The notes beneath the pieces are model-generated. The model saw only the letters and a program-made list of their open reading frames with translations. It was not told where the DNA came from and made no database searches. The translations under genes were made by a program, and so were the position numbers. This document shows, one piece after another, positions 44,401-53,050 of a DNA stretch of 64,000 nucleotides. The number at the start of each line of letters is the position of its first letter. Positions within the stretch are counted from its first letter, which is position 1. The stretch lies in the NCBI RefSeq assembly GCF_001306455.1, contig NZ_LGTQ01000005.1, positions 992,001 through 1,056,000 of the forward strand. The letters are read 5' to 3'. This stretch comes from Jiulongibacter sediminis. GTDB taxonomy: Bacteria > Bacteroidota > Bacteroidia > Cytophagales > Spirosomataceae.

Positions 44401-44408
44401 CAAAGATA
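44401..44408 (-). promoter_or_regulatory. -7 promoter element TATCTTTG of the sulfite reductase unit
   Basis: This exact TAnnTTTG match on the minus strand lies 31 bases upstream of the ATG at 44369. A palindromic candidate operator covers the region where the -33 element would be. Confidence 0.6.
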
Positions 44409-44415
44409 TTAATAA

Positions 44416-44432
44416 TCTACTAAATCGGTAGA
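44416..44432. promoter_or_regulatory. Candidate operator TCTAC-N7-GTAGA upstream of sulfite reductase
   Basis: TCTAC (44416-44420) and GTAGA (44428-44432) flank TAAATCG as an inverted repeat, 8 bases upstream of the -7 box. The position between -10 and -35 suits a repressor. A related sequence lies before the TauE-cysHDN unit. The shape resembles sites of Rrf2-family regulators, which is only an inference. Confidence 0.45.
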
Positions 44433-44458
44433 GTATATAGTTTAAATGTCCAAATTTT

Positions 44459-45367
44459 TTATTTTATCTCATAATTCTTGCCCTGTTCCGCCAATTCTGA
44501 GTTCTCGAAAACAGCCTGAGCCTCAGTAAGATGCCCTTCAATATCTTTGTATCTGGAGGAGAAATGACCGAGCACTAACTTTTTAGCTCCTGCAGCCTTC
44601 GCAATTTCAGCAGCCTGTTCAGCAGTGCTGTGTTGTGTTTTTTGAGCTCTGGCGGTCAATTCTTTGGTAAAAGTAGCCTCATGATAAATCAAGTCTGCGT
44701 TCTTGATGGTCTCAAGCATTCCAGGATTAAAGGCTGTATCTGAGCAGTAGGCAAAAACCTTTGGCGGATCGCCCTCAGTGGTATAGTCGAGATAATGATA
44801 TGTTACCCCATTGAGTTCATCAGTGACATCTTTACCTTCTTTGAGCAAATGAATAAAAGTATGTGGAAAATCATCCGGCAATTTATCCGGAATTAAATGC
44901 CTTTGACCTCTTTTTTTTGTGATCAAAAAACCTGTAGTAGGAATTCGGTGAATCAATGGAAAACACTCAATCTTAAAGTGCTTCTTTTCCAATACCAATT
45001 TTCTGTGTTGAGGGTCTGTTGGCACAAAAATGAGTTCGAAGCTCAAATCATTGCCTGAGTTCAGCAACTGTATATTCACGATCTCCAGCAGGCTTTTCGG
45101 GCCAATTAGAGTCAGCGGTTCGTTTCGTCGGGCAAGACTAAGGCTGGATAGTAAGCCAACTAAACCAAAGTAATGATCTCCATGCAGATGACTTATGCAG
45201 ATAGTTCTGAGACGAGTATGCTTGATTTTATGTTCAAGCAGGCGAAATTGAGTACCTTCTCCGCAGTCTATCAGCACATACTCGTTTTCTATCTCAAGCA
45301 AAAATGCTGAAGGGTGTTTCCCTATCTGGGGTGTAGCTGATCCAATTCCGAAAACTGTGAATTTCAA
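44459..45367 (-). CDS. rnz: Ribonuclease Z
   Basis: The 302-residue metallo-beta-lactamase-fold enzyme cuts tRNA 3' trailers. The zinc motif ISHLHGDHYFGLVGLL (about residues 60-75), FAYCSDTAFNP, HEATF and the late LGHFSSRY give the full set of ligands, and the exosite region is present (about 150-180). Length fits the bacterial short form. It is the last gene of a three-gene leftward unit, 10 bases after the STAS-like gene. Confidence 0.96.
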   Translation of the reverse strand: MKFTVFGIGSATPQIGKHPSAFLLEIENEYVLIDCGEGTQFRLLEHKIKHTRLRTICISHLHGDHYFGLVGLLSSLSLARRNEPLTLIGPKSLLEIVNIQLLNSGNDLSFELIFVPTDPQHRKLVLEKKHFKIECFPLIHRIPTTGFLITKKRGQRHLIPDKLPDDFPHTFIHLLKEGKDVTDELNGVTYHYLDYTTEGDPPKVFAYCSDTAFNPGMLETIKNADLIYHEATFTKELTARAQKTQHSTAEQAAEIAKAAGAKKLVLGHFSSRYKDIEGHLTEAQAVFENSELAEQGKNYEIK

Positions 45368-45377
45368 AGTGGCTCTC

Positions 45378-45722
45378 TTATTCTTCGCCCATTTCAGAGC
45401 GAAACTGTTTTTCTAATTCGTTCATCATTATCGCCTCTTCGGCTTCATGAAGGGTGGGTAGGTAAATAATAAATTCGCTTCCCAATTCTTCTATACCCTT
45501 TTTCAAACTGTCATTATTGACAAAAATAAAAAGAGTATAGTTTTCTTCGAGCTCACTTTTGACTTCCTGCAGCCCACCCAAAACCTCATTTGAGAGTTCT
45601 CCGGTTAATTGAAAAACTGAAGAAACCTCAAGCTTTTTTAATGCTTGGTTCAATTCAACTTCTCCCTCAGCATCCTGAGTATAAAGCGTATAATTACCTT
45701 TTGACTCCTGTCTTACTTTCAT
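45378..45722 (-). CDS. Small STAS-like protein upstream of rnz
   Basis: The 114-residue soluble protein has alternating strands and helices and a conserved-looking end (LPTLHEAEEAIMMNELEKQF). The spacing of strands around FQLTGELSNEVLGGL recalls STAS/anti-sigma antagonist folds, and small proteins of this kind lie next to rnz in many Bacteroidota. No phospho-serine motif is obvious. Function is unknown. Its first 29 bases overlap the end of the glycosyltransferase gene. Confidence 0.6.
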   Translation of the reverse strand: MKVRQESKGNYTLYTQDAEGEVELNQALKKLEVSSVFQLTGELSNEVLGGLQEVKSELEENYTLFIFVNNDSLKKGIEELGSEFIIYLPTLHEAEEAIMMNELEKQFRSEMGEE

Positions 45723-46593
45723 TTAATTCCTGATTGTATTTCATTTCCCAAATCTTGGCATCAACTAAAAATCGGAACCAAAAACCTTGTAAAAAATGGA
45801 AAACCAAACCTTGTTTCCCTTCCAGAAAACCGCCTTTTAAAACGAATCTGTAACCAAAGTAAAGAAAGACTCTCAAAAAGATGGGATAGGAATAATATTT
45901 CATTCGCTGGTACCGTCGGTACTCCATTGGATTCCCCTCCTTATCAGCCTTAACCCTGCCGGCTTCCATTTCTTTTGAATAGGCAATGGCCTCAGCTGCC
46001 TCAAGTGTCGCCCATTTGTTATGTCTTTCGGTAAATGTGCTCAGAGACTCAGTAATAATGTCAATTACGTTTGACTTTAATACTATTGACTCACCATGAA
46101 TAATAAAATGCTGATCGTAGTTTTTTTGTTCACACTCTCCATGCCCTTTCCTGAAAATAATGGCGTGATAGACTGGGTAATGTCCACCTTTTTTAATCCA
46201 ACGGCCAAGGAACATGGTTCTACGAGAAGCCATAAAACCATTGATATTTTGTGGTATCCCGATTGAGAAATGATTTCTTAGTTCATCAGCCAGCTCAGGC
46301 ATTGCCCGGTGATCAGCATCAAGATTAAAAATGAAATCATTAGCAATGTCAAGATTTTGGAAAGCCCAGTTTCTCTGGGTACTGTAATTCTCAAAATCAT
46401 GCTGAACCATCTTTACATCAGGATATTCACTTATTATCTCAAGAGTTCTGTCCGTTGAAAAGGAGTCTACCACATAGATTTCATCCAGCCAATGATAAAC
46501 ACTTTCGATGCAATCTCTGATATTCTTTTCTTCGTTATACGTCAGAATGATAGCAGTGATCGGAAGTTTAGAACCTGATTTTTCTGAAGACAT
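45694..46593 (-). CDS. Family 2 glycosyltransferase (LPS-core type)
   Basis: The 299-residue GT-A enzyme starts with ITAIILTYNEEKNIRDCIESV, has YVVDSFSTDRTLEI (nucleotide site) and the metal-binding NLDADHR near residue 95. The later VYHAIIFRKG and RYQRMKYYSYPIF segments recall WaaE/KdtX-type LPS core glucosyltransferases. It probably works on lipopolysaccharide or another surface glycan. A -7 element ends four bases upstream of the ATG. Confidence 0.88.
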   Translation of the reverse strand: MSSEKSGSKLPITAIILTYNEEKNIRDCIESVYHWLDEIYVVDSFSTDRTLEIISEYPDVKMVQHDFENYSTQRNWAFQNLDIANDFIFNLDADHRAMPELADELRNHFSIGIPQNINGFMASRRTMFLGRWIKKGGHYPVYHAIIFRKGHGECEQKNYDQHFIIHGESIVLKSNVIDIITESLSTFTERHNKWATLEAAEAIAYSKEMEAGRVKADKEGNPMEYRRYQRMKYYSYPIFLRVFLYFGYRFVLKGGFLEGKQGLVFHFLQGFWFRFLVDAKIWEMKYNQELNESKTGVKR

Positions 46594-46597
46594 GAAG

Positions 46598-46605
46598 CAA
46601 AGATA
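46598..46605 (-). promoter_or_regulatory. -7 promoter element TATCTTTG, four bases from the GT2 start
   Basis: On the minus strand this exact match ends at 46598, with only four bases to the ATG at 46593. It predicts a leaderless transcript. Confidence 0.6.
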
Positions 46606-46651
46606 TATGATGTTTTTCTAAGCCCTGCTCAGCCTGAGAATTTTAAATCCT

Positions 46652-46659
46652 TATTTTTG
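46652..46659 (+). promoter_or_regulatory. -7 promoter element TATTTTTG of the second glycan unit
   Basis: This TAnnTTTG match lies 27 bases before the ATG at 46687. With the minus-strand box at 46598-46605 it makes a compact divergent promoter pair. Confidence 0.5.
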
Positions 46660-46686
46660 CCAAAACCTAAAGACCCTTCTCTCTGA

Positions 46687-47829
46687 ATGAGAATATTGAT
46701 TGTTCACCAGTTTCTCTGGTCGCATTATAAAGCTGGAATTTTTAAACAGTTGGAAAAGCTGATTGGTAAAGATCAATCAAGCGAGCTACACATCATTCAG
46801 ACCGCCAAATACGAAAAATCTAGACTTGATTTTGGCGAAGCGGATACTACAATTCACGATTATAAATACGAGCTCCTTTTTGATGATGTTTACGAAAACA
46901 CAGGACTTTTAAACAGGGTCAAAAGAGTGTTTCACCGGATCCGCAAATTTAAACCGGAGGTAATCAATCTACCCGGTTACTATGAACCCGCTATGATTCT
47001 GGTTCACTTTATCTCGAAATTCCTTGGGATTAAAGTTATTCTTTCGATTGACTCTACCGAAGGCGATAATCCGAATACCTGGTATGGTGAATTGATAAAG
47101 AAAATCATTATCGGTGCAGCTGATGGCTTTTTCTGCTATGGCACTATGGCTGCTGACTACATGAAAAAGCTGGGTGCTAGCGAAGATGAAATTCTGATGA
47201 GAAGAAACTCTGTTAATAACGACCGGGTATTCAAAATATACAGCAATCATAAATTATCTGAAGAATTTAAAACAGAGCGTCCTAAATACCCTAAGCACAA
47301 TTTCATTTTCGTTGGAAGGTTTCTGGAAATCAAAAACCTCATCATGCTCATCAATGCATTTCAAAAACTGGATACGGGAGAAGAATGGGGTCTGATACTT
47401 GTTGGAGATGGGCCTCTGAAACCTCAAATGAAAGAAGTCATCAATGGTAACCCTCAAATTTCTATTCTACCTCCTCAGGAATGGCACGGAGTTCCGAAAA
47501 AGATGGCTTTGGCAGATATCCTGATTTTACCTAGTTATTCGGAGCCATGGGGACTGGTAACAAATGAAGCCATGGTATGCGAAATGCCTGTCATCGTTTC
47601 GCAGAAATGTGGTTCTTCAGCTGATTTGGTTAAAAACGGTTATAATGGCTTTACCTTTGATGCGTATAACGAGACCGATTTGATTGAAAAAATGAGATTC
47701 TTTGTAAAGGATTCGTCGAAAATTCAGGAATTTGGTCAAAACTCCTCTGAACTGATCAAAACATTCAGTCCTGAGAGAGTAGCCCAAGATATGCTAACAG
47801 GTTTCAAAAAAGTAGTGAATAAGAAATGA
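46687..47829 (+). CDS. Family 4 glycosyltransferase
   Basis: The 380-residue GT-B enzyme begins with MRILIVHQFLWSHYKAGIF, has VILSIDSTEGDN in the middle, then FIFVGRFLEIKNLIMLINAF, LVGDGPLKPQMKEV and LPSYSEPWGLVTNEAMVCEMP, the donor-binding E-x7-E type region. It acts on a surface glycan; donor and acceptor are unknown. It overlaps the next gene by four bases (ATGA), and the set of four genes that follows is tightly packed. Confidence 0.92.
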   Translation: MRILIVHQFLWSHYKAGIFKQLEKLIGKDQSSELHIIQTAKYEKSRLDFGEADTTIHDYKYELLFDDVYENTGLLNRVKRVFHRIRKFKPEVINLPGYYEPAMILVHFISKFLGIKVILSIDSTEGDNPNTWYGELIKKIIIGAADGFFCYGTMAADYMKKLGASEDEILMRRNSVNNDRVFKIYSNHKLSEEFKTERPKYPKHNFIFVGRFLEIKNLIMLINAFQKLDTGEEWGLILVGDGPLKPQMKEVINGNPQISILPPQEWHGVPKKMALADILILPSYSEPWGLVTNEAMVCEMPVIVSQKCGSSADLVKNGYNGFTFDAYNETDLIEKMRFFVKDSSKIQEFGQNSSELIKTFSPERVAQDMLTGFKKVVNKK

Positions 47830-49172
47830 TGCTTTTCGATAAAATATTGAAGCATCGTGATGCCATTGCTATCAGTATGGTTTTCTGTAGTGGCCCTCTG
47901 AATTATGGAATCAGGGATGGACTGGGTGTAGCTCCAAACAGTGCTATTTTCACTCTAATCTTTATGTTTGGTGGAATTTTTCTTGCATTACCCTACCGTG
48001 ATCTTAATAAACTGTACAGAAATGATACTCCTCTGACTTTTCTGGCTTTGGTATATTTAGTTGTGACATTGCTTTACATGTTCGTTTATGTGAAGGAATA
48101 CTATTTCCCCATCACGGTTAAGATATATGATTGTATAGTCATCGGAATTACCCTTTATTTCCTCTTTTACCTTTCAACAGTTAAGGCAAAAACTCTTCGG
48201 TTTAATTTCCTCCGCTTTTCAATTTTTATCTCTTTTATTGGTTGTTTAGGCCTTTTGGCCTACGCCGTTTTGAATCCTGACTTCGTATTGGGTCAACGTC
48301 TTGCTATATCCTTTAAAGGCGATTCCGAAATGGATTCTATGGGTAACCCGCATATTTTCGGGAGAGGAGCATTTTTCGGAATCATTTCGGCATTGATATA
48401 TCTCAAATACGAAACAAGAAGCATTTACCGCAACCTGACCTACCTTTCACTTCTGGTCTTTTTGGCCGTCCTTGTTCTTTCTCAGGCAATGTCCAGTATC
48501 ATGGCTGGCTTCGGGGCCATAGCTTTTTTTGTTTGGCATAATTCATCATTTCTTGGCCTTATAAAAGGAGCCAGAAAATTATTAACCAAATGGTATTTCT
48601 GGGTTATACTCATTGCCTTGATCGGGAAAGGGATTGATGTTTTCAGAAAAAATGAGGCTATAATTGAGCTCGGTTATAATGTCATAGAACGAAGGGTTGA
48701 GAAACTGGTCAATACTATTTTTGCCTCTGAAGATGAGAACGACATTACCGCTGAAGAAGTAGTTACTGACGAGTCTGCCGAAGGTCGAGTGGCCACACTC
48801 AAAATTGTCAGAGAAAGTCTTATCGAAAACTTTGAAGAAGGCTGGTATCATAAGATTTTTTTCGGTCATGGGTATTTTGCTCTATATGTAGATGTCCCCA
48901 TAGTTGAAGTTTTTCACTCTTATGGCTTGGCCGGGCTAAGCATTTTCCTTGTTTTCTTTATCAGTATGATCATTTACAGTTGGCGGGAAATGAAAAACCC
49001 TCAAACGATAATTTCGGAATGGACAGCTTATGGTTTTGTCTATTTCTTCATTTTTACGTTTACCAATGGCTTGATCATGGATTACAACCGGTGGACTTTC
49101 TTTATAATGGTCTGCAGGTTTATGCCGCCGGCAATTAAATATGTTACCCAGCTAAAAGTATCTAAAGCTTGA
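47826..49172 (+). CDS. O-antigen ligase/polymerase-like membrane protein
   Basis: The 448-residue protein has about ten membrane segments with a large loop (about 290-365) rich in charged residues. This is the topology of WaaL/Wzy-type enzymes, which join or polymerise lipid-linked glycans. The GNPHIFGRGAFFGI segment near residue 180 and FHSYGLAGLSIFLVFF near the end suit this family. Sequence in this class is poorly conserved, so ligase and polymerase cannot be told apart. Confidence 0.78.
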   Translation: MMLFDKILKHRDAIAISMVFCSGPLNYGIRDGLGVAPNSAIFTLIFMFGGIFLALPYRDLNKLYRNDTPLTFLALVYLVVTLLYMFVYVKEYYFPITVKIYDCIVIGITLYFLFYLSTVKAKTLRFNFLRFSIFISFIGCLGLLAYAVLNPDFVLGQRLAISFKGDSEMDSMGNPHIFGRGAFFGIISALIYLKYETRSIYRNLTYLSLLVFLAVLVLSQAMSSIMAGFGAIAFFVWHNSSFLGLIKGARKLLTKWYFWVILIALIGKGIDVFRKNEAIIELGYNVIERRVEKLVNTIFASEDENDITAEEVVTDESAEGRVATLKIVRESLIENFEEGWYHKIFFGHGYFALYVDVPIVEVFHSYGLAGLSIFLVFFISMIIYSWREMKNPQTIISEWTAYGFVYFFIFTFTNGLIMDYNRWTFFIMVCRFMPPAIKYVTQLKVSKA

Positions 49173-50248
49173 CCTATTCGAGAGAAAATAATTTTGACCT
49201 TATCAGGTTGGTGGCTGCAATTCAGGTCATGCTTTTCCATGGCTTCACTTTTTTTAACATGACAAATGTCAGTTGGGGAAAAGACTTCCAGATGTTTGTC
49301 TATTTGCTTCCGGGTGTACCTATTTTTTTCACCATCAGCGGGTTCCTGATTTACCAGTCTCTGGAAAGAAACAGAACCAGGCTTAAGAAATACTTTGTCA
49401 ATCGGGGATTACGAATTTATCCGGCTCTTTATGTTTGTCTGGCCTTTACTATTCTTTTGCTTTTAATCTCCGGCAAAATTTACTGGCCGCTAATTTTCAG
49501 TAAATCTTTTATTGGATGGCTTGGAGCTCAGTTGACCTTTTTCCAATTCCTCAAAATTCCTGCTTTTGAAAGCTGGGGCGTGGGCCACCCAAATGGGAGT
49601 TTATGGTCTATTTCAGTGGAAGTTCAGTTTTACTTGGTTTTACCTCTGATGGTTATTTTTCTTTTAAAAGAAAAGACAAGCCTTCGATCAAAGAATCTTA
49701 TTCTAGCTGCCATAGTTGCTATTTCGCTGGCTTACAACATTTGGGTGAAAAGAACATTCCCTCAAGATACTCCTGAGTTTAAATTGCTGAGCTTATTTAT
49801 ACTGGAGTATCTCTATTTCTTCTGTACGGGCATTCTAATTCACTTGAACTTCGATTTTCTTAAAAAGTACCTTGTTGGCAAAGGCTGGATTTGGATTCTT
49901 ATTTTCGTGCTTTTCACAGCTATCTTTCATAGTTGGCTGAATCTTTTCGAAAATGTATACGATGCCTCTATTTTAGGAATAATTGGAGAAATAATTCTTT
50001 CATTAGCCACCATATCCGCAGCTTATAGCATGCCTTCGTTAAGTAAAAAGCTGCTAAATGGTAACGACCTTTCTTATGGTATTTATATTTACCATATGCC
50101 AGTCTTCAATTACTTTTATAATCAACAGCCAAACATTACCTTACAAAAGTTTATAGTCATTTGTGCGGCTATCATTTTCATTGCTTTCCTTTCATGGAGA
50201 GTTGTCGAAAAAAATGTACTTAAATTGAAGACGAAAATACAGTTATAA
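49169..50248 (+). CDS. Acyltransferase 3 family membrane protein
   Basis: The 359-residue protein starts at a TTG overlapping the previous stop. It has about ten membrane helices, FDLIRLVAAIQVMLFHG near the N-terminus with the active-site-type histidine, an RIYPALYV segment near residue 88 and NGSLWSISVEVQFYLVLPL near residue 145. The family adds acetyl or other acyl groups to glycans such as O-antigen. It probably decorates the product of this unit. Confidence 0.93.
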   Translation: MTYSRENNFDLIRLVAAIQVMLFHGFTFFNMTNVSWGKDFQMFVYLLPGVPIFFTISGFLIYQSLERNRTRLKKYFVNRGLRIYPALYVCLAFTILLLLISGKIYWPLIFSKSFIGWLGAQLTFFQFLKIPAFESWGVGHPNGSLWSISVEVQFYLVLPLMVIFLLKEKTSLRSKNLILAAIVAISLAYNIWVKRTFPQDTPEFKLLSLFILEYLYFFCTGILIHLNFDFLKKYLVGKGWIWILIFVLFTAIFHSWLNLFENVYDASILGIIGEIILSLATISAAYSMPSLSKKLLNGNDLSYGIYIYHMPVFNYFYNQQPNITLQKFIVICAAIIFIAFLSWRVVEKNVLKLKTKIQL

Positions 50249-50261
50249 CCTATACCGAGAT

Positions 50262-52172
50262 ATGTCAGACAATCAAAACGTACTACCCCATAGTTTATTC
50301 ACCGATTTTGACATTCACCTTTTCAAATCGGGGAAACATTTCAAGTTGTATGAAAAAATGGGCTCTCATGTCCTAACACATGAAAATCAGAAAGGTACGC
50401 TTTTCTCTGTCTGGGCTCCTAATGCCAATGCTGTTTCTGTTATAGGTAACTTCAATGGCTGGAATAAAGAATCTCACAAATTGATGCCTCGCTGGGATCA
50501 TTCAGGTATTTGGGAGGGTTTCATACCTGGTCTTGAAAATGGCGAGGTTTATAAATATGCTATTGATACCAAACATGGAGAGTGGATTGAAAAAGCTGAC
50601 CCGTATGCTCTGATGTGGGAACTCCCCCCAAGAACGGCAAGTATTGTTTGGGACACCTATTATGAGTGGGAGGACAAAGACTGGTTGGCTAAAAGAAAAG
50701 ACAAAAACTCGCTTAAATCTGCCTATTCGGTATACGAAGTACATTTAGGTTCATGGAAACGTGACCCGGCTGACAATGACCGAAGGCTTACTTATCGTGA
50801 AATTGCAAGAGATCTTGTACCATACGTGAAAGAACTCGGTTTCACTCATGTAGAGTTTATGCCAGTCATGCAGCACCCATTTGAGCCCAGCTGGGGATAT
50901 CAGGTTACAGGATACTATGCTGCAGCAAGTCAATTTGGCAATCCTCAGGACTTGATGTTTTTGATTGAGGAACTGCATAAGAACGATATTGGAGTTATTC
51001 TCGATTGGGTACCTTCTCATTTCCCGGGCGATCAACACGGACTATACAGGTTCGACGGCTCAGCTTTATATGAGCATGAGAACCCTTTGGAAGGCTATCA
51101 TCCGGATTGGAAGAGCTATATATTCAATTACGGTCGTTACGAGGTAAGGTCTTTCCTCATCAGCAACGCCTTATTTTGGCTTGACCGTTTCCACGTTGAC
51201 GGTCTTCGAGTTGATGCCGTGGCCTCTATGCTTTACCGAGACTACTCAAGAAAAGAAGGCGAGTGGATTCCAAACCAGTTCGGCGGACGTGAAAATCTTG
51301 AAGTTATTTCTTTACTTAAAGAACTCAATGAAGAGGTTTATAAACAATTCCCCGATACGCAGACTATTGCAGAAGAGTCGACTGCTTTCCCAGGAGTTTC
51401 AAGACCGACATTCAGCGGTGGACTTGGTTTCGGTATGAAATGGATGATGGGTTGGATGAACGATACATTAAGCTATTTTGAGAAAGATCCGGCTTACAGA
51501 AGGCACCATCAAAATGATATCACGTTCAGTACCGTTTACGCCTTTTCTGAGAACTTTATGCTGCCCCTATCCCACGATGAGGTAGTCTATGGTAAAGGTT
51601 CTTTATTAGACAAAATGCCGGGTAATGAATGGCAGCAATTTGCCAACCTTCGCTTGCTATACACTTACATGTTCACCCATCCGGGAGCAAAACTCATTTT
51701 TATGGGTGGTGAATTTGGCCAAAGAGCCGAGTGGAATTTTCAATATAGTCTTGATTGGCATGAGGTGGAGAAGCCTTTAAATAAAGGAGTTTCAAAACTG
51801 TTGGCCAAGCTAAATAACTTGTACAAAACAGAGTCGGCCCTGACAGAATATCAATTTGAAGGAAAAGGATTCAGCTGGCTGGACACTTCTGACAATGAAA
51901 ACTCTGTACTGTATTACAAAAGGAAAAGTGATGACGAAGAAGTCTTTGTCATTCTCAACATGACCCCGGTTCCAAGGGAGAATTACGAAATAGGCGTACC
52001 TAAATCGGGTACTTATACCGAAGTATTTAACAGTGACAATGGTGATTTTGGTGGAAGCAATATAACCAATGGGAAAATGAAAGCCTCAAAAAAAGAGATT
52101 CATGGAATGGATTATTCTATTTCTATCAACCTACCTCCTCTGGCTGGCGTAATCTTTAAACATCAGAAATAA
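50262..52172 (+). CDS. glgB: 1,4-alpha-glucan branching enzyme
   Basis: The 636-residue GH13 enzyme has an N-terminal CBM48 domain (about 25-130; FSVWAPNANAVSVIGNFNGW), YEVHLGSWKR, then the catalytic nucleophile in GLRVDAVASML (about 322), the acid/base glutamate in IAEESTAFPGVS (about 378) and LPLSHDEVVYGKGSL (about 445). It makes alpha-1,6 branches in glycogen-like glucans. No glgA, glgC or glgP lies nearby. It follows the acyltransferase gene by 13 bases. Confidence 0.97.
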   Translation: MSDNQNVLPHSLFTDFDIHLFKSGKHFKLYEKMGSHVLTHENQKGTLFSVWAPNANAVSVIGNFNGWNKESHKLMPRWDHSGIWEGFIPGLENGEVYKYAIDTKHGEWIEKADPYALMWELPPRTASIVWDTYYEWEDKDWLAKRKDKNSLKSAYSVYEVHLGSWKRDPADNDRRLTYREIARDLVPYVKELGFTHVEFMPVMQHPFEPSWGYQVTGYYAAASQFGNPQDLMFLIEELHKNDIGVILDWVPSHFPGDQHGLYRFDGSALYEHENPLEGYHPDWKSYIFNYGRYEVRSFLISNALFWLDRFHVDGLRVDAVASMLYRDYSRKEGEWIPNQFGGRENLEVISLLKELNEEVYKQFPDTQTIAEESTAFPGVSRPTFSGGLGFGMKWMMGWMNDTLSYFEKDPAYRRHHQNDITFSTVYAFSENFMLPLSHDEVVYGKGSLLDKMPGNEWQQFANLRLLYTYMFTHPGAKLIFMGGEFGQRAEWNFQYSLDWHEVEKPLNKGVSKLLAKLNNLYKTESALTEYQFEGKGFSWLDTSDNENSVLYYKRKSDDEEVFVILNMTPVPRENYEIGVPKSGTYTEVFNSDNGDFGGSNITNGKMKASKKEIHGMDYSISINLPPLAGVIFKHQK

Positions 52173-52265
52173 AAGGCCAATATTGAAAATGAGCCGCTGG
52201 TAAAGTTATTCTGGTCAAGTCCGGAAAACTTTTATAAGTTGAATGAAATCAAACTATAAAAATTC

Positions 52266-52994
52266 ATGAAAAACATTGTTTTGTCATTTACACTAATGGC
52301 AATATCTTTCAATCTATCTGCCCAAACAGCTGAAGAAATTGTTGCCAACTACATTGAGAAGATTGGCGGGAAAGAGAACCTTGAAAAGCTCCAGAGCATT
52401 AAAATGGAAGGCGACGCAAATACAAACGGTATGGAGTTTCCCCTAACCATTTTATTAAAAGGAAAAGATCACTACAAAAGCTTTGTTTCATTTCAAGGAA
52501 TGGAAATTGTACAGCCGGCCTCATATGATGGTGAAGAAGTTTGGAACACCAATCCAATGACCATGCAGAATGAAAGAATGGAAGGAGATGCAGCTGAAGC
52601 CGTAAAAAAAGAAGCTCAGGATTTTCCTGACGCATTGCTAACGTATAATGAAAACGGGTACGAATTAGAACTTGGTGAAGAGGCTGAGGTAGAGGGTGAA
52701 GCTTGTTACAAAGTCACTTTAGTAAAACCAGATCAGACCATTCAAGGAATGGAAGTTAGTGGCAGAACTGACTTTTATATTAGTAAAGACTCAGGTTTAG
52801 TTCTCAAAAAATCCCAAAACTCTGGTATGGGGCCATTAGAGACCATACTCAGTGATTATCAGGAAGTAAATGGGATTTTGTTCCCATTTCTGATGGAAAC
52901 GAAAATGGGGGGTAATGTTGTAAGCTCAGTGAATATTAAAAGCATAGAAACCAATATCCCAATTGATGATACGCTATTCAGTTTTCCTGAATAA
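52266..52994 (+). CDS. Secreted LolA-like lipoprotein-sorting-domain protein
   Basis: The 242-residue protein has a signal peptide (MKNIVLSFTLMAISFNLSAQ). It then follows the Bacteroidota outer-membrane lipoprotein-sorting-like pattern: a helix TAEEIVANYIEKIGGKENL, alternating strands, CYKVTLVKPD, FYISKDSGLVLKK and ILFPFLMETKMGG. It probably folds as a half-barrel that holds a lipid or lipoprotein tail in the periplasm. The true role is unknown. A bidirectional terminator separates it from thrC. Confidence 0.78.
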   Translation: MKNIVLSFTLMAISFNLSAQTAEEIVANYIEKIGGKENLEKLQSIKMEGDANTNGMEFPLTILLKGKDHYKSFVSFQGMEIVQPASYDGEEVWNTNPMTMQNERMEGDAAEAVKKEAQDFPDALLTYNENGYELELGEEAEVEGEACYKVTLVKPDQTIQGMEVSGRTDFYISKDSGLVLKKSQNSGMGPLETILSDYQEVNGILFPFLMETKMGGNVVSSVNIKSIETNIPIDDTLFSFPE

Positions 52995-53021
52995 ACAATA
53001 AAAAGAGGATCTTGGACAATT

Positions 53022-53047
53022 AAAAAGGAGCTTTAAAGCTCCTTTTT
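53022..53047. terminator. Bidirectional terminator between the LolA-like gene and thrC
   Basis: A perfect 26-bp palindrome runs from AAAAAGGAGCTTT to AAAGCTCCTTTTT, with GC-rich core GGAGC/GCTCC and A and T tracts on both sides. It lies between two convergent stop codons and can end transcription from either side. Confidence 0.9.
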
Positions 53048-53050
53048 AAT

